Source: Bifidobacterium tsurumiense (GTDB lineage Bacteria > Actinomycetota > Actinomycetes > Actinomycetales > Bifidobacteriaceae). From it: a stretch of 38,174 bases of DNA. A program made the translations under genes and the position numbers. Where the stretch lies: NCBI RefSeq assembly GCF_000741765.1, contig NZ_JGZU01000013.1, positions 1 to 38,174 of the forward strand, in the 5' to 3' direction. Of the stretch, positions 1-8,155 are shown piece by piece; the first letter of the stretch is position 1; each line of letters opens with the position of its first letter. The notes under the pieces are model-generated. The model ran no database searches and had not been told where the DNA came from. It saw only the letters and a program-made list of their open reading frames with translations.

Positions 1-198
1 GTGCTTTACATGAAGACCGCGGATCCGAGGCCGGAACGATTCGTCACCCCGGAGCTATGGGGGCGGGCGACTGCCGAACTGGCACGGCATCCCGTCGCCC
101 GCACGGACCATACCGAAGTGCAACGGCCGGCACCCGGAATCGATGCATGGGAAGGAGGTTTCGGCATCAGAAAGGGATGGGCAGGACGACCACTCTGA
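1..198 (+). CDS. Unrecognised ORF, possibly the 3' end of a gene entering from the left
   Basis: An open frame runs from the first base of the window to a TGA at 196-198 and encodes about 65 residues rich in Arg, Pro, Gly and Trp. I recognise no family. The window edge cuts off whatever lies upstream, so this could be the C-terminus of a longer protein, a short hypothetical gene starting at the GTG at base 1, or a chance frame. It has no transmembrane segment or clear motif. It is G+C richer than the following 200 bases. A purine-rich stretch (ggaaggagg near 150-158) lies inside it and is not followed by a convincing gene start. Confidence 0.25.
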   Translation: MLYMKTADPRPERFVTPELWGRATAELARHPVARTDHTEVQRPAPGIDAWEGGFGIRKGWAGRPL

Positions 199-343
199 CA
201 CGCCGTATTAGACACACATTTTGTCCATTAACCCTCAATTTCGAGGCCTAGTGCCCACCCTAGTCATGTTTACAGTGGTATCACATAATAACACACAAAT
301 TATGAGTCATGCGAATGTTGGGAATACAAACTTTTAAGATCGG

Positions 344-414
344 AGCGGATGACGGGAGTCGAACCCGCCTCTACAGCTTGGGAAGCTGTCGTTCTACCGA
401 TGAACTACATCCGC
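344..414 (-). tRNA. tRNA-Gly (anticodon CCC)
   Basis: The minus strand folds into a complete cloverleaf. The acceptor stem is GCGGATG/CATCCGC with discriminator T, the anticodon stem is ACAGC/GCTGT around the loop TTCCCAA, and the T arm is GCGGG-TTCGACT-CCCGT. The anticodon CCC reads the glycine codon GGG, and a U discriminator is usual for bacterial tRNA-Gly. The 3' CCA is not encoded, which fits the presence of a CCA-adding enzyme gene at 24314-25732. Confidence 0.97.
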
Positions 415-437
415 ATATTGCATAAGCAACTTGAGCG

Positions 438-443
438 ATTCTA
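438..443 (-). promoter_or_regulatory. Extended -10 promoter element for tRNA-Gly
   Basis: On the minus strand the sequence TGCTAGAAT forms an extended -10 element about 24 bases upstream of the mature tRNA 5' end, so transcription could begin near 430. No good -35 hexamer is seen at the usual spacing, which is tolerable for an extended -10. Confidence 0.4.
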
Positions 444-587
444 GCATATGCTCACGAAGACGTGCCCAGCATTGGCACTATTCAGCCATTCGGCAGCCTT
501 CAACTGGATTCCTCAACAGCGTCCACCAAGCAGTCGCAACCGCAGTCTCAACCGCCGTCACCGTCTGATCAACCGCAGCAAACCGCC

Positions 588-1496
588 TCAGTTGATATTC
601 TGCAGACCACGCATCTCCTGAGCCATGACCATAAGGCGCTCAATCCTATCCTCGGTCGGAGGATGCGTGGAGAACAGCTTTGAAAAGCCACCGGCAGTAA
701 AAGGATTGGCGATCATCATTGCAGAAGCAGCCTGAGTTCCCGCGGTCTGAGGCATGGGATTGCTCTGCACCCCGCCGGAAATCTTGCTCAAAGCCGACGC
801 CAAAGCCTCGGGGTCTCCCGTCAGCCTGCTGCCGTCTTCATCCGCATCATATTCACGAGTGCGCGAAATCGCCATCTGAATAAGACTCGCAGCGATAGGC
901 GCCAAAATAACGCTTACCAAAGCACCGACAGCACCTAAAGCACCTGAGGAGTTGCGATCGTCTCGATCTCCTCCGGTGTACATAAGGCTATAACCCAAAT
1001 ACGTAATCACCGTTGCAAGCGCCGAAGCAATTGCCGAGGTGAGGATATCGCGGTTATAGACGTGCATGAGCTCATGTCCAAGCACACCGCGCAGTTCCCT
1101 CTCATTGAGCATTCCCATAAGGCCTTCGGTGCAACATACTGCCGCATTGCGCTCATTGCGACCCGTTGCAAACGCATTCGGGCTTTGAGTCGGAGCAATA
1201 TAAATTCTCGGCATGGGCTTGCCTGCGCGTGCTGAAAGTTCGCGCACAATGCGGTACAGCTGCGGTGCTTCTTGTTCGCTTACTTCTTTCGCATGCATTG
1301 AAGCAATGGCGATTTTATCGGAAAACCAATACGAGATGAAGGTCATACCAATGCCGATAAGCAAATAAATACTCAGCGTCGCCTGCTGCGCGCCGGTAAG
1401 CCACCATATCAGCATGATGATGCCCCACATCAGGGCGAAAAGCATGGTCGTCTTCAAACCGTTGTAATGACCATGCACACGCATATTGCCGTTCAT
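588..1496 (-). CDS. htpX: HtpX-like M48 zinc metalloprotease, membrane
   Basis: The 302-residue protein matches HtpX, a membrane-embedded zinc endopeptidase that degrades misfolded membrane proteins. Two hydrophobic segments lie near residues 15-35 and 40-58. The zinc motif HELMH is at about 141-145 and a downstream TREYDAD segment supplies the third ligand (Glu near 218). Two more hydrophobic stretches at about 150-170 and 185-207 lie between them. The length is normal for the family. The annotated ATG at 1496 is followed by an in-frame ATG four codons later; neither has a strong ribosome-binding site, so the exact start is uncertain. It is transcribed towards the tRNA-Gly gene and appears monocistronic. 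Confidence 0.95.
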   Translation of the reverse strand: MNGNMRVHGHYNGLKTTMLFALMWGIIMLIWWLTGAQQATLSIYLLIGIGMTFISYWFSDKIAIASMHAKEVSEQEAPQLYRIVRELSARAGKPMPRIYIAPTQSPNAFATGRNERNAAVCCTEGLMGMLNERELRGVLGHELMHVYNRDILTSAIASALATVITYLGYSLMYTGGDRDDRNSSGALGAVGALVSVILAPIAASLIQMAISRTREYDADEDGSRLTGDPEALASALSKISGGVQSNPMPQTAGTQAASAMMIANPFTAGGFSKLFSTHPPTEDRIERLMVMAQEMRGLQNIN

Positions 1497-1761
1497 GAGT
1501 CACAGCCTATGCGGCATGTCTGAACTTTTCCTGAATATGTGCTGATGGGGAAAAGTGACTTCATATGGTACTCTCAGCATCCTTTCATGGACGCTGCTCG
1601 AGTGCAGATTGGCTTTATCTCACTATCGGTAAAACACTATCGGCAGACAAGTGTTGCTCTTGCGATATTCCGCAATATTGCGTCCTCTCAAACCCGGTAG
1701 CATCATCGGCGGGCAAACTCAGCCGCCACATCATGCAAGCGATCCAATAAGCACATAAGAA

Positions 1762-1800
1762 AGCTCGTCCTCGGCAGGAATACCCACCGAGAACGAGCTC
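1762..1800 (-). terminator. Terminator of the giant surface protein gene
   Basis: An inverted repeat (stem of about 13 bp, agctcgtcctcgg against ccgagaacgagct with one mismatch) lies 48 bases past the stop codon of the gene at 1848. On the minus strand the stem is followed by a short T-rich stretch (TTTCTTATG). This fits an intrinsic terminator. Confidence 0.75.
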
Positions 1801-1847
1801 AAATATGCGGCTTATTCGCGAGTCACATTGAAAGCGACCTTATGAGA

Positions 1848-4800
1848 TCACTTCTCTTCGTGACGTTTGCGACCGAACACCGAAACCAGTCCGATGCCCA
1901 TGAAGCCGAGGGCTGCAAGCAGCACCGCGAAGATGTCGGAACCGGTTGTTGCGATCTTTGCGGCCTTCTTGGTCTTGTTGATTATGACGCCAGTGTGCTT
2001 GGAGTCGTCACCGCCCTTGGCCGGAGCCTTAACTGTCACGTTTACCGTGATGTCTTCATAAGAGCCATCAGGATAGGTAACGCGCACGGTGCCGGTCGAG
2101 GTACCAGGCTTGCTCAAATCAGGCAGCTTGGTCCAGTCAACAGTGGTGCCTTCTGGCAGATCACCGATATTGCCAATGGCATCCGCAGGATTTGGCTTCG
2201 TGCCGGTTGGCGTCGTGATGTCCTTGCCTTCAGGATCATACAGATCGGCATCGGTACCAACCTTGACATTGATCGTCACCTCATCGATGGATCCGTCAGG
2301 ATAGGTCACTACGACAACACCGGTCTTGGTGCCAGCCTCGTTGGTGTCCGGAGAGGTCTTCCAATCCACCTTGGTGCCTTCTGGCAAGTCACCCAGGTTC
2401 TTGATAGCCGCTGAGGCGTCGGGCAGAGCACCGCCCTTATTCACCTTGATATCCTGGCCGATTGCATCGTATGCTTCGGCATCGGCACCAACCTTCACAG
2501 GAACCTCAACGGTATCCTGCGAACCATCAGGATAGGTGACGGTCACAGTGCCGGTCGAAGTACCGGGCTTGCTGGTGTCCGGAGTCTCGGTCCATTCAGC
2601 CGTGGTGCCATCAGGCAAGTCGCCCATATTTTCAATGACATCCTTTGCATCTGGAACATTGCCGCCGGTTTCTGTGGAGACATCGTCCTTGGCGATTGGA
2701 TCATAGGCTTCAGCATCCGTGCCCACCTTCACAGGCACGGTCACAGTGTCCTTCGAGCCGTCAGGATAGGTGACGGTTACGGTACCTGTGGTCGAACCAG
2801 GCTTGGTGGTATCGGGCTTTGGCTCATCCCACGTCACCGTAGTTCCCTCTGGCAGATCATCAAGGTTCTTGATGGCATCCTCTGCATTGGGCAGCTCATT
2901 GCCAGTGCCAACCTTGACTTCTTGACCTTCTGGGTCGTAGGTGTCGGCCTGCGAAGTGACCTTGACCGTGGCTTCAACCTCATCGGTGGTGCCATCAGGA
3001 TAGGTCACCACAACCGTACCGGTCTTATCGCCAGCCGTGGAGGTGTCAGGAGCACCATCCTTCCACTCATAGGTCGTGCCATCAGGCAGATCATCCTTAT
3101 TGGCAATACCATCCGAAGCCACCGGAGTGGAGCCAGCGACAACCTCGATTGGCTGAGCCTGAGGAGTGAAGGCATCCTTGGCATCGCCGTAAGTCAGTGG
3201 CACATACACGGCATCCTTGGAGCCATCGGCATAGGTGACGATCATCTGAACTGCCACATTCTTGCCGTTGGTCGGGATGCTCGTGCCTTCAGCCAGCTTG
3301 ATGCTTTCCACGACACCATCGGCAGGTGTTGGCGTGACAGTTACCTGCTTTGCCAGGTCATCTTCGGTGACCGTCGTACCGTATGGCACATTCAGTGCCT
3401 CAGCAGTGGCATCATACTTCGTGGCATCAGTACGGTTATCCGTCACCGTGACGGTGACAGGAACCTCATCGGTAGTGCCGTCAGGATACGTCACCACGAT
3501 GGTTCCGTTCTTGTCACCAGCTGTGGTGGTATCAGGAGCGCCATCCTTCCACTCATAGGTCGTGCCATCAGGCAGATCATCCTTATTGGCGATGCCATCC
3601 GATGCAGTAGGAGTAGATCCAAGATCGGCCGTAATGGGAGCAGCGGTTGGGCCGTAACTATCCGAAGCATCACCGTAGCTGAGCTTGACAGTTACCGTAT
3701 CCGTAGTCTTATCTGCGTAAGTCACGACGAACACAACGGCGTTATTCTTACCCGAGGTTGGGATAGTTACACCATCGGCGAGCGCAATAGAGTATGAATT
3801 GTCGGCAGGTGCTTCACCGTTGAAGGTGATCTTGGCCTTGAGTTCCTCCTCCGTTGCGGTCTTTCCGTATGGCTTTGTCAATTCGCCGCCCTGGGCATCG
3901 TACTTGATGGAGTCAGCGCGGGTATCCAAAACGTTCACCTTGACTGGTACTTCATCGGTAGTGCCGTCAGAGTACGTGATGACAACGGTTGCGTCCTTTT
4001 CGCCTACGGTGGAGGTGTCAGGAGCACTGTCCTTCCACTCGATGCTAGAGACGTTTGTCAGCTCGGTTGGGTTTGCAAGAGCTGTGGAAGCAGATGGAGC
4101 ATCACCATTGAGCACAGCGGTAACGTCTTGTCCCTGTGGATTGTTGCGTTCTGCGCTCGTACCGAAGACGACGCGCATTGGCACGGTATCCTTGGAGTCA
4201 TCTGCATAGGTGACCACCATGTCTACGGTGTTAATGCCGGAGGTTGGCAGTTCTTCGCCATCGAGTAGTGCAACGCTCTTCACATCGCTTGCATTGGCAA
4301 GTTCCGGTGAGTATGCGATGTTGTTTTGCAGCTCTTCGAGAGTGACGGAACCATCAATTGGCTTGCGGATGACTTCTTTCGCTGATGTCGTGTACTTTTC
4401 TGTAGCGGTGCCGAATGCTACGGCTACGTTGACATTTTCAGAAGAGCCATCCTTGTAGGTGACGACCATAGGAACCATGTTGATCTTTCCTGCTGTAGGC
4501 AGGTTGTTTGGATCTGCTGGGGCGATGGTATCTACTGCGCTCTTGTCTGGGCTGACGGTAACCGCATTCGCCAGTTCGTCTGCGGTGAGCGTGGAGCCAT
4601 ATTCCTTTTCGATGGCGCTACCGGTTGCGGTGTACTTTTCAGCAGCCGTCTGGTAGGACAGGGTTACGGTGACGTCATCCGTAGAACCGTCTGGGTAGGT
4701 AATTACGAGTGGAATATCGTTGTCGATTCCGCTGGTGGGGATACTTGCACCGTCTGCGAGTGCAACGGTTGGCGTTACGCCATCTGCAAGCTCAGGGTCA

Positions 4801-6949
4801 TAGGTTATGGTTGCAGCCAAATCATCTAGCGTTGCCGTTTCGCCATATCCCTTGGTGAGGGAATTGCCGCGTGCGCTATAGGTTTGTGCCTGCGTCGCAT
4901 TTTCCGCAACAGCAATGTTGATGGTGACCTTGTCGATGGAACCGTCGGGATATGTCACCACAATTGTTGCCGGCACATCGCCTTCATTGCTCAAATCCGG
5001 CGTGCTTTCCCACGTATATGTGGTTCCATCAGGCAGATCGGATTTATTGCTAATCAACGTTGCGGGATCGGGAACAGTGTCTCCCAGCTTAGCGACAGCA
5101 TCCTTTCCAATGGGTTCATACTGATCAGCTTGGCTATCCGCAATGGTGATAACCGTGCCAACGGAAGTGTTCACTCCCTTAGGATCGGAACCGACCAGCA
5201 CCGCCTTCTTCACCGTGCTCGGAATGGTATCGGCTGGAATGCTGAGCGTGAATGCGCCGGATTCCAAGTCAGACAGCGGAATCTCATACGTCGCATAAGT
5301 TACGCCATTTGCCGTTTGGCTGCCATCTTCATCGGCTTGGACGAGCTTGACGATGGCTTTGCCGGAAGCCTCATTAGTGGCGTGAATTTTCTGCGTGGTA
5401 TCCGCAGGATTGTCATACACCGTCTTCGGCATGGTGCCAGTAATGGTGTTATCCAATGTACGCACTATTGAAGTCGTCTCGGTAGTCGGTTCGTTGACCT
5501 TGTACTGACCGCCATCTGTGCCTACGGTGTTGTCATCGTAGAGCTCCTGAGGGTCTGGCACGCCGTCGCCATCGGTATCGACATTGGTGTGGTCATATCC
5601 GAAAGCGAACTCCACGAAATCGAAAACGCCGTCGTTATCGGTATCGTTCGACTGCAGATACGAGTTTGCGTAGGAATTGGACAGAACCTTAGGTGTTGCA
5701 CCATTATCCGCCTTACCGGTCAAACCGCCGAAGATGTACTTATTTTGGTAATCTGCGACAAGACCGGACTGGAAGTTCAGTGTCTTCCCATCCTCTTGAA
5801 CGAGTTTCTTGACGGTATCAGTGAATTCCTTAAGAGAAACTTCGTCCTTGAGTTTGTAGGAAATCGTATAGCTTCTCGGCTGTCCAAGCGTGCCCCAGAA
5901 CACATCATTGGTATTGGCCCGTGCTTTATTCAACTGAGCGAGGGTAAGATCATCTCCATACTGGGCAATGGAAAGCGCGGAATCCGTGCCGGTATCGACC
6001 CTACCGTCCGCGGTCGTGTTGATGGACCACTTGGTACGGCCGGTATCCACATACTTACCCTGCTCGTCCGAATTGTAAAGCTGCGTGCCCGTGGTATCAA
6101 TGAAAGGCAGCAGCTCTTCAGGAATCTGCTCACGGATGTAAACAACCCAACCATAATCCGCCTGCAAGTAGTTTTCTGTGGGCTTGAAGGTATGAACCGA
6201 GTTGATGCGCATCGTCGTTGGGTCCATCACGATAAGATCCGAGACACCACCGCCGATTGCCGAATTAGAGAACCCGCTGTCTAGCTCATTCACCAAATCA
6301 GGATTGTTTTGCTGAATGAAGCCCGTAGAAACGGCATCGCTAGCAATGGCTCCATTACCCTTAATCCACACGGATTCAAAATTCAGCTTCTCATCGGCAA
6401 GACCTAAAGATTCTAGAGTCGCACCATCCTTGAGCTTGATAGTGATAGTCTGCGTCAGAGCACTACCGGCGGGACCTGGACGCACGCCGCCAGCCACAGC
6501 GATTGGAATTGCCCATGTCGCACCATCGAAGTACTTCTGCATGGAATTCGAGCCGACCATGATGGAGTCGATCTGCTTATAGAATTCATCCTCCATAAAG
6601 CTGAGCACATACTTGCCAGCCCACTCATTCGTGGTACTCGTGCCCCAACTGGCAACACCATCCGCAAACTTTACAATTTGCAGTTCGATTGTTCCATCGG
6701 AGTTTACGCCGATGTAGTTTGTCTTGGAATACCGAAGGTCAGAATCCTCGATGCCCGTTGCGGAATAGTGGGTTTCTGTATCGATTGCTCGAGAGGAAGT
6801 TCCATCAGCCGCAAACGCGGAGCCGACGCCCCCAACTCCCACAGCACCCACCAATGCGAGCGCAGAGATTCCGGCAATAAGCCGGCTCCCCCCCCCCCTC
6901 CAGCAATATACTTTTTTACTGCTTCTCCAGCAGCCTCTTTCTTTCTCAT
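1848..6949 (-). CDS. Giant Rib-repeat LPXTG-like surface protein, apparently phase-OFF
   Basis: This encodes a cell-wall-anchored adhesin-like protein of about 1,700 residues. In order it has a signal peptide, a unique N-terminal region of about 390 residues, an acidic thrombospondin type-3-like calcium-binding motif (DTDNDGVFD ... DTDGDGVPD, encoded near 5560-5640), a short beta-rich region, 13 tandem repeats of about 80 residues, and a C-terminal sorting signal (IATTGSD, hydrophobic stretch, RKRHEEK). The motif IATTG is a variant of LPXTG. The open frame without frameshift begins only at a TTG at 6854, in the middle of a hydrophobic signal-peptide core. The natural ATG at 6949 (MRKKEAAGEAVKKYI) is preceded by purine-rich sequence but is out of frame because of an 11-G tract at 6888-6898; 9 or 12 Gs would join it to the body. 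Coordinates are given from that ATG. A specific ligand cannot be deduced. Confidence 0.85.
2020..5126 (-). repeat. Array of 13 Rib-type repeats inside the surface protein
   Basis: Thirteen units of about 77-83 residues follow each other. Eight are Rib/alpha-like (pattern DLPdGTt.eW....PD, then VTYPDGS.D.V.V.V). Five are a second type (pattern YGxTxTxxxL, then IPTSGK and VTYADGS). In protein order the types are A B B B A B A B A A A A A. Some units are nearly identical in DNA; 3055-3104 and 3541-3590 are identical over 50 bases. Such repeats usually form stalks that project the N-terminal domain from the wall. Confidence 0.9.
6888..6898 (-). repeat. Poly-G(11) tract, slipped-strand phase-variation switch
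   Basis: A run of 11 C on the plus strand (11 G in the coding strand) lies 51 bases inside the reading frame that starts at the ATG at 6949. The frame downstream of it encodes a textbook signal peptide core (SRLIAGISALALVGAVG ... SAFA-AD), and the frame upstream encodes the matching basic N-terminus. With 11 Gs the two halves are in different frames; 12 or 9 would fuse them. G-tract length variation of this kind is known for bifidobacterial fimbrial genes. A sequencing error in the tract is the main alternative. Confidence 0.8.
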
Positions 6950-7058
6950 ATCCCTTACTTTCTTCGTTGTTTGGATAATATGAAATGCAATAGGAAATTG
7001 CCTCATCCAGGCAAGATCTGTTCGAATTTGCCTACAAATAATAGAAATTCATTGAGTG

Positions 7059-7064
7059 ATTATA
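7059..7064 (-). promoter_or_regulatory. Candidate -10 box of the surface protein gene
   Basis: The minus strand reads TGTATAATC, a perfect TATAAT hexamer, about 110 bases upstream of the ATG at 6949. Transcription would start near 7052 and give a leader of about 100 bases. The -35 position (CCAACA at 17-bp spacing) is poor, so activation by another factor is possible. Confidence 0.5.
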
Positions 7065-7446
7065 CATGAAATGTCTATTTATGTTGGGTAAACAACAATT
7101 GAATTTGTTCAATGGCAATTCTTGAAGCCGGTTGTCGCGAAACCATGTTCGGACATTGGGTTCGTAATCCAAAACACATTCAGCGGTATCGATATCGGCC
7201 ACTCGGATGAACTTGCGGACAGAGACTGCGGCATCAGATCCAGGTTGATTTCTCTTGCAGTGAAAATCTCATGACGAAAGGTTTCGAAGTGTCATTTCAA
7301 TGCGAATGTCCAATGAGCGAATATGTCCAGATCGCTGTCTATGAGTCGGCTATATTCGCATTCCGCCATCATTGCATTGATACCGCCTCTCCGCACGATT
7401 ATCGCAGGCCATGAAATGCGCCTCTTTCCGCATATCGCTCAAATGC
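7065..7446 (-). other. Intergenic region without a convincing gene
   Basis: About 380 bases hold no supported coding sequence. Visible structure is limited to two related direct copies, GCGAATGTCCA (7302-7312) and GCGAATATGTCCA (7317-7329), and an 8-bp inverted repeat GCGAATAT/ATATTCGC (7317-7324 and 7352-7359). The minus strand has one stop-free frame of about 60 codons between roughly 7120 and 7290, with no start codon or recognisable motif. The region may be a regulatory upstream region of the surface gene or decayed sequence. Confidence 0.5.
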
Positions 7447-7480
7447 AAAATACCGGGACACATCGCAGTGTGCCCCGGTA
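7447..7480 (-). terminator. Terminator of the GH3-GtrA operon
   Basis: A 12-bp inverted repeat (taccgggacaca against tgtgccccggta, one mismatch) with a 6-base loop lies 78 bases after the gtrA-like stop codon. On the minus strand it is followed by TTTTGCATTTG. This is a good intrinsic terminator. Confidence 0.85.
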
Positions 7481-7558
7481 CTGAAATTGATACTTGGGTC
7501 TAAGTTTATGCAGCGACCCGCGCATCGCCGCACGCCCCGCATATCGCAGAAGTCGACT

Positions 7559-8155
7559 TTACTTATCGCTCTTCTTCGGCATAATCCAGAATTTCAACAG
7601 TGGATAGCTCACCACCACTGCGAGCAGGGTGTTCACAATGGTTGCCACCGTAGACGCCAGGCCGACATTCATGCCCCAACGCACGCACATATCAGTGACA
7701 TAACCGGGCAGTACCAAGTTCACCACCACCACGATGATTGCGAGAATCGCATATTTCCATGCCGCATCTTTGAAACTCGAATCCGACTTGAACACCCACT
7801 TCATCTGCACAATGAAATTCACTACCTGTGCCAGAACCTCAGCAAAGAGGAAGGTAAGGAATCCTCCCAAACCGTTGGAATTCGGTGCGGTGTAATTGAA
7901 AATCAGGAAGCTGAACGGCTGGGTCATGCCCATCGCCGAGACGAATACCGCAGTGCCAATCCATGCCACAATAAAGCGGGTGGCAGTGGAAATATTCGAG
8001 AGCACATTGAAGAGAATGAACTCCCAAATATTCGGATGCTCGTCAATCCAACGTCGCATTGGACCGAGGGCTCCTGTGTAACGTTCCTTATTGTCTTTCA
8101 CCGACACGCTTGTCGGCTTTTCCGGATTGCGGGTCGTCGTGTTGTTTTCGGTCAT
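7559..8155 (-). CDS. GtrA-like polytopic membrane protein
   Basis: The 198-residue protein has a hydrophilic N-terminal tail of about 40 residues and then four hydrophobic segments at roughly 44-68, 80-113, 128-152 and 163-187. The layout, with an Asn-Phe followed by a K-W-V-F signature after the second or third segment and a Lys-rich C-terminus, fits the GtrA family (PF04138). Members are thought to move or modify polyprenol-linked sugars for surface glycan decoration. Its ATG overlaps the TGA of the GH3 gene (ATGA, 8152-8155), so the two are translationally coupled. I infer a shared role in beta-glucoside or surface-sugar metabolism, but the substrate is unknown. Confidence 0.75.
   Translation of the reverse strand: MTENNTTTRNPEKPTSVSVKDNKERYTGALGPMRRWIDEHPNIWEFILFNVLSNISTATRFIVAWIGTAVFVSAMGMTQPFSFLIFNYTAPNSNGLGGFLTFLFAEVLAQVVNFIVQMKWVFKSDSSFKDAAWKYAILAIIVVVVNLVLPGYVTDMCVRWGMNVGLASTVATIVNTLLAVVVSYPLLKFWIMPKKSDK

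Noticed and set aside
462..683. Gln/Ser/Pro-rich 73-codon plus-strand frame overlapping the htpX 3' end
   Set aside because: It has no ribosome-binding site, low-complexity composition and antisense overlap with a clear gene.
1842..6284. Many plus-strand open frames across the surface protein gene
   Set aside because: They are antisense shadows produced by the repetitive, biased codon use of the Rib repeats; they lack ribosome-binding sites and recognisable domains.
6704..7006. A 100-codon minus-strand frame beginning upstream of the G tract
   Set aside because: It is the out-of-frame reading of the surface protein's signal region; after the G tract its sequence is an off-frame translation of the main gene. 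It is evidence for the frameshift and not a separate gene.
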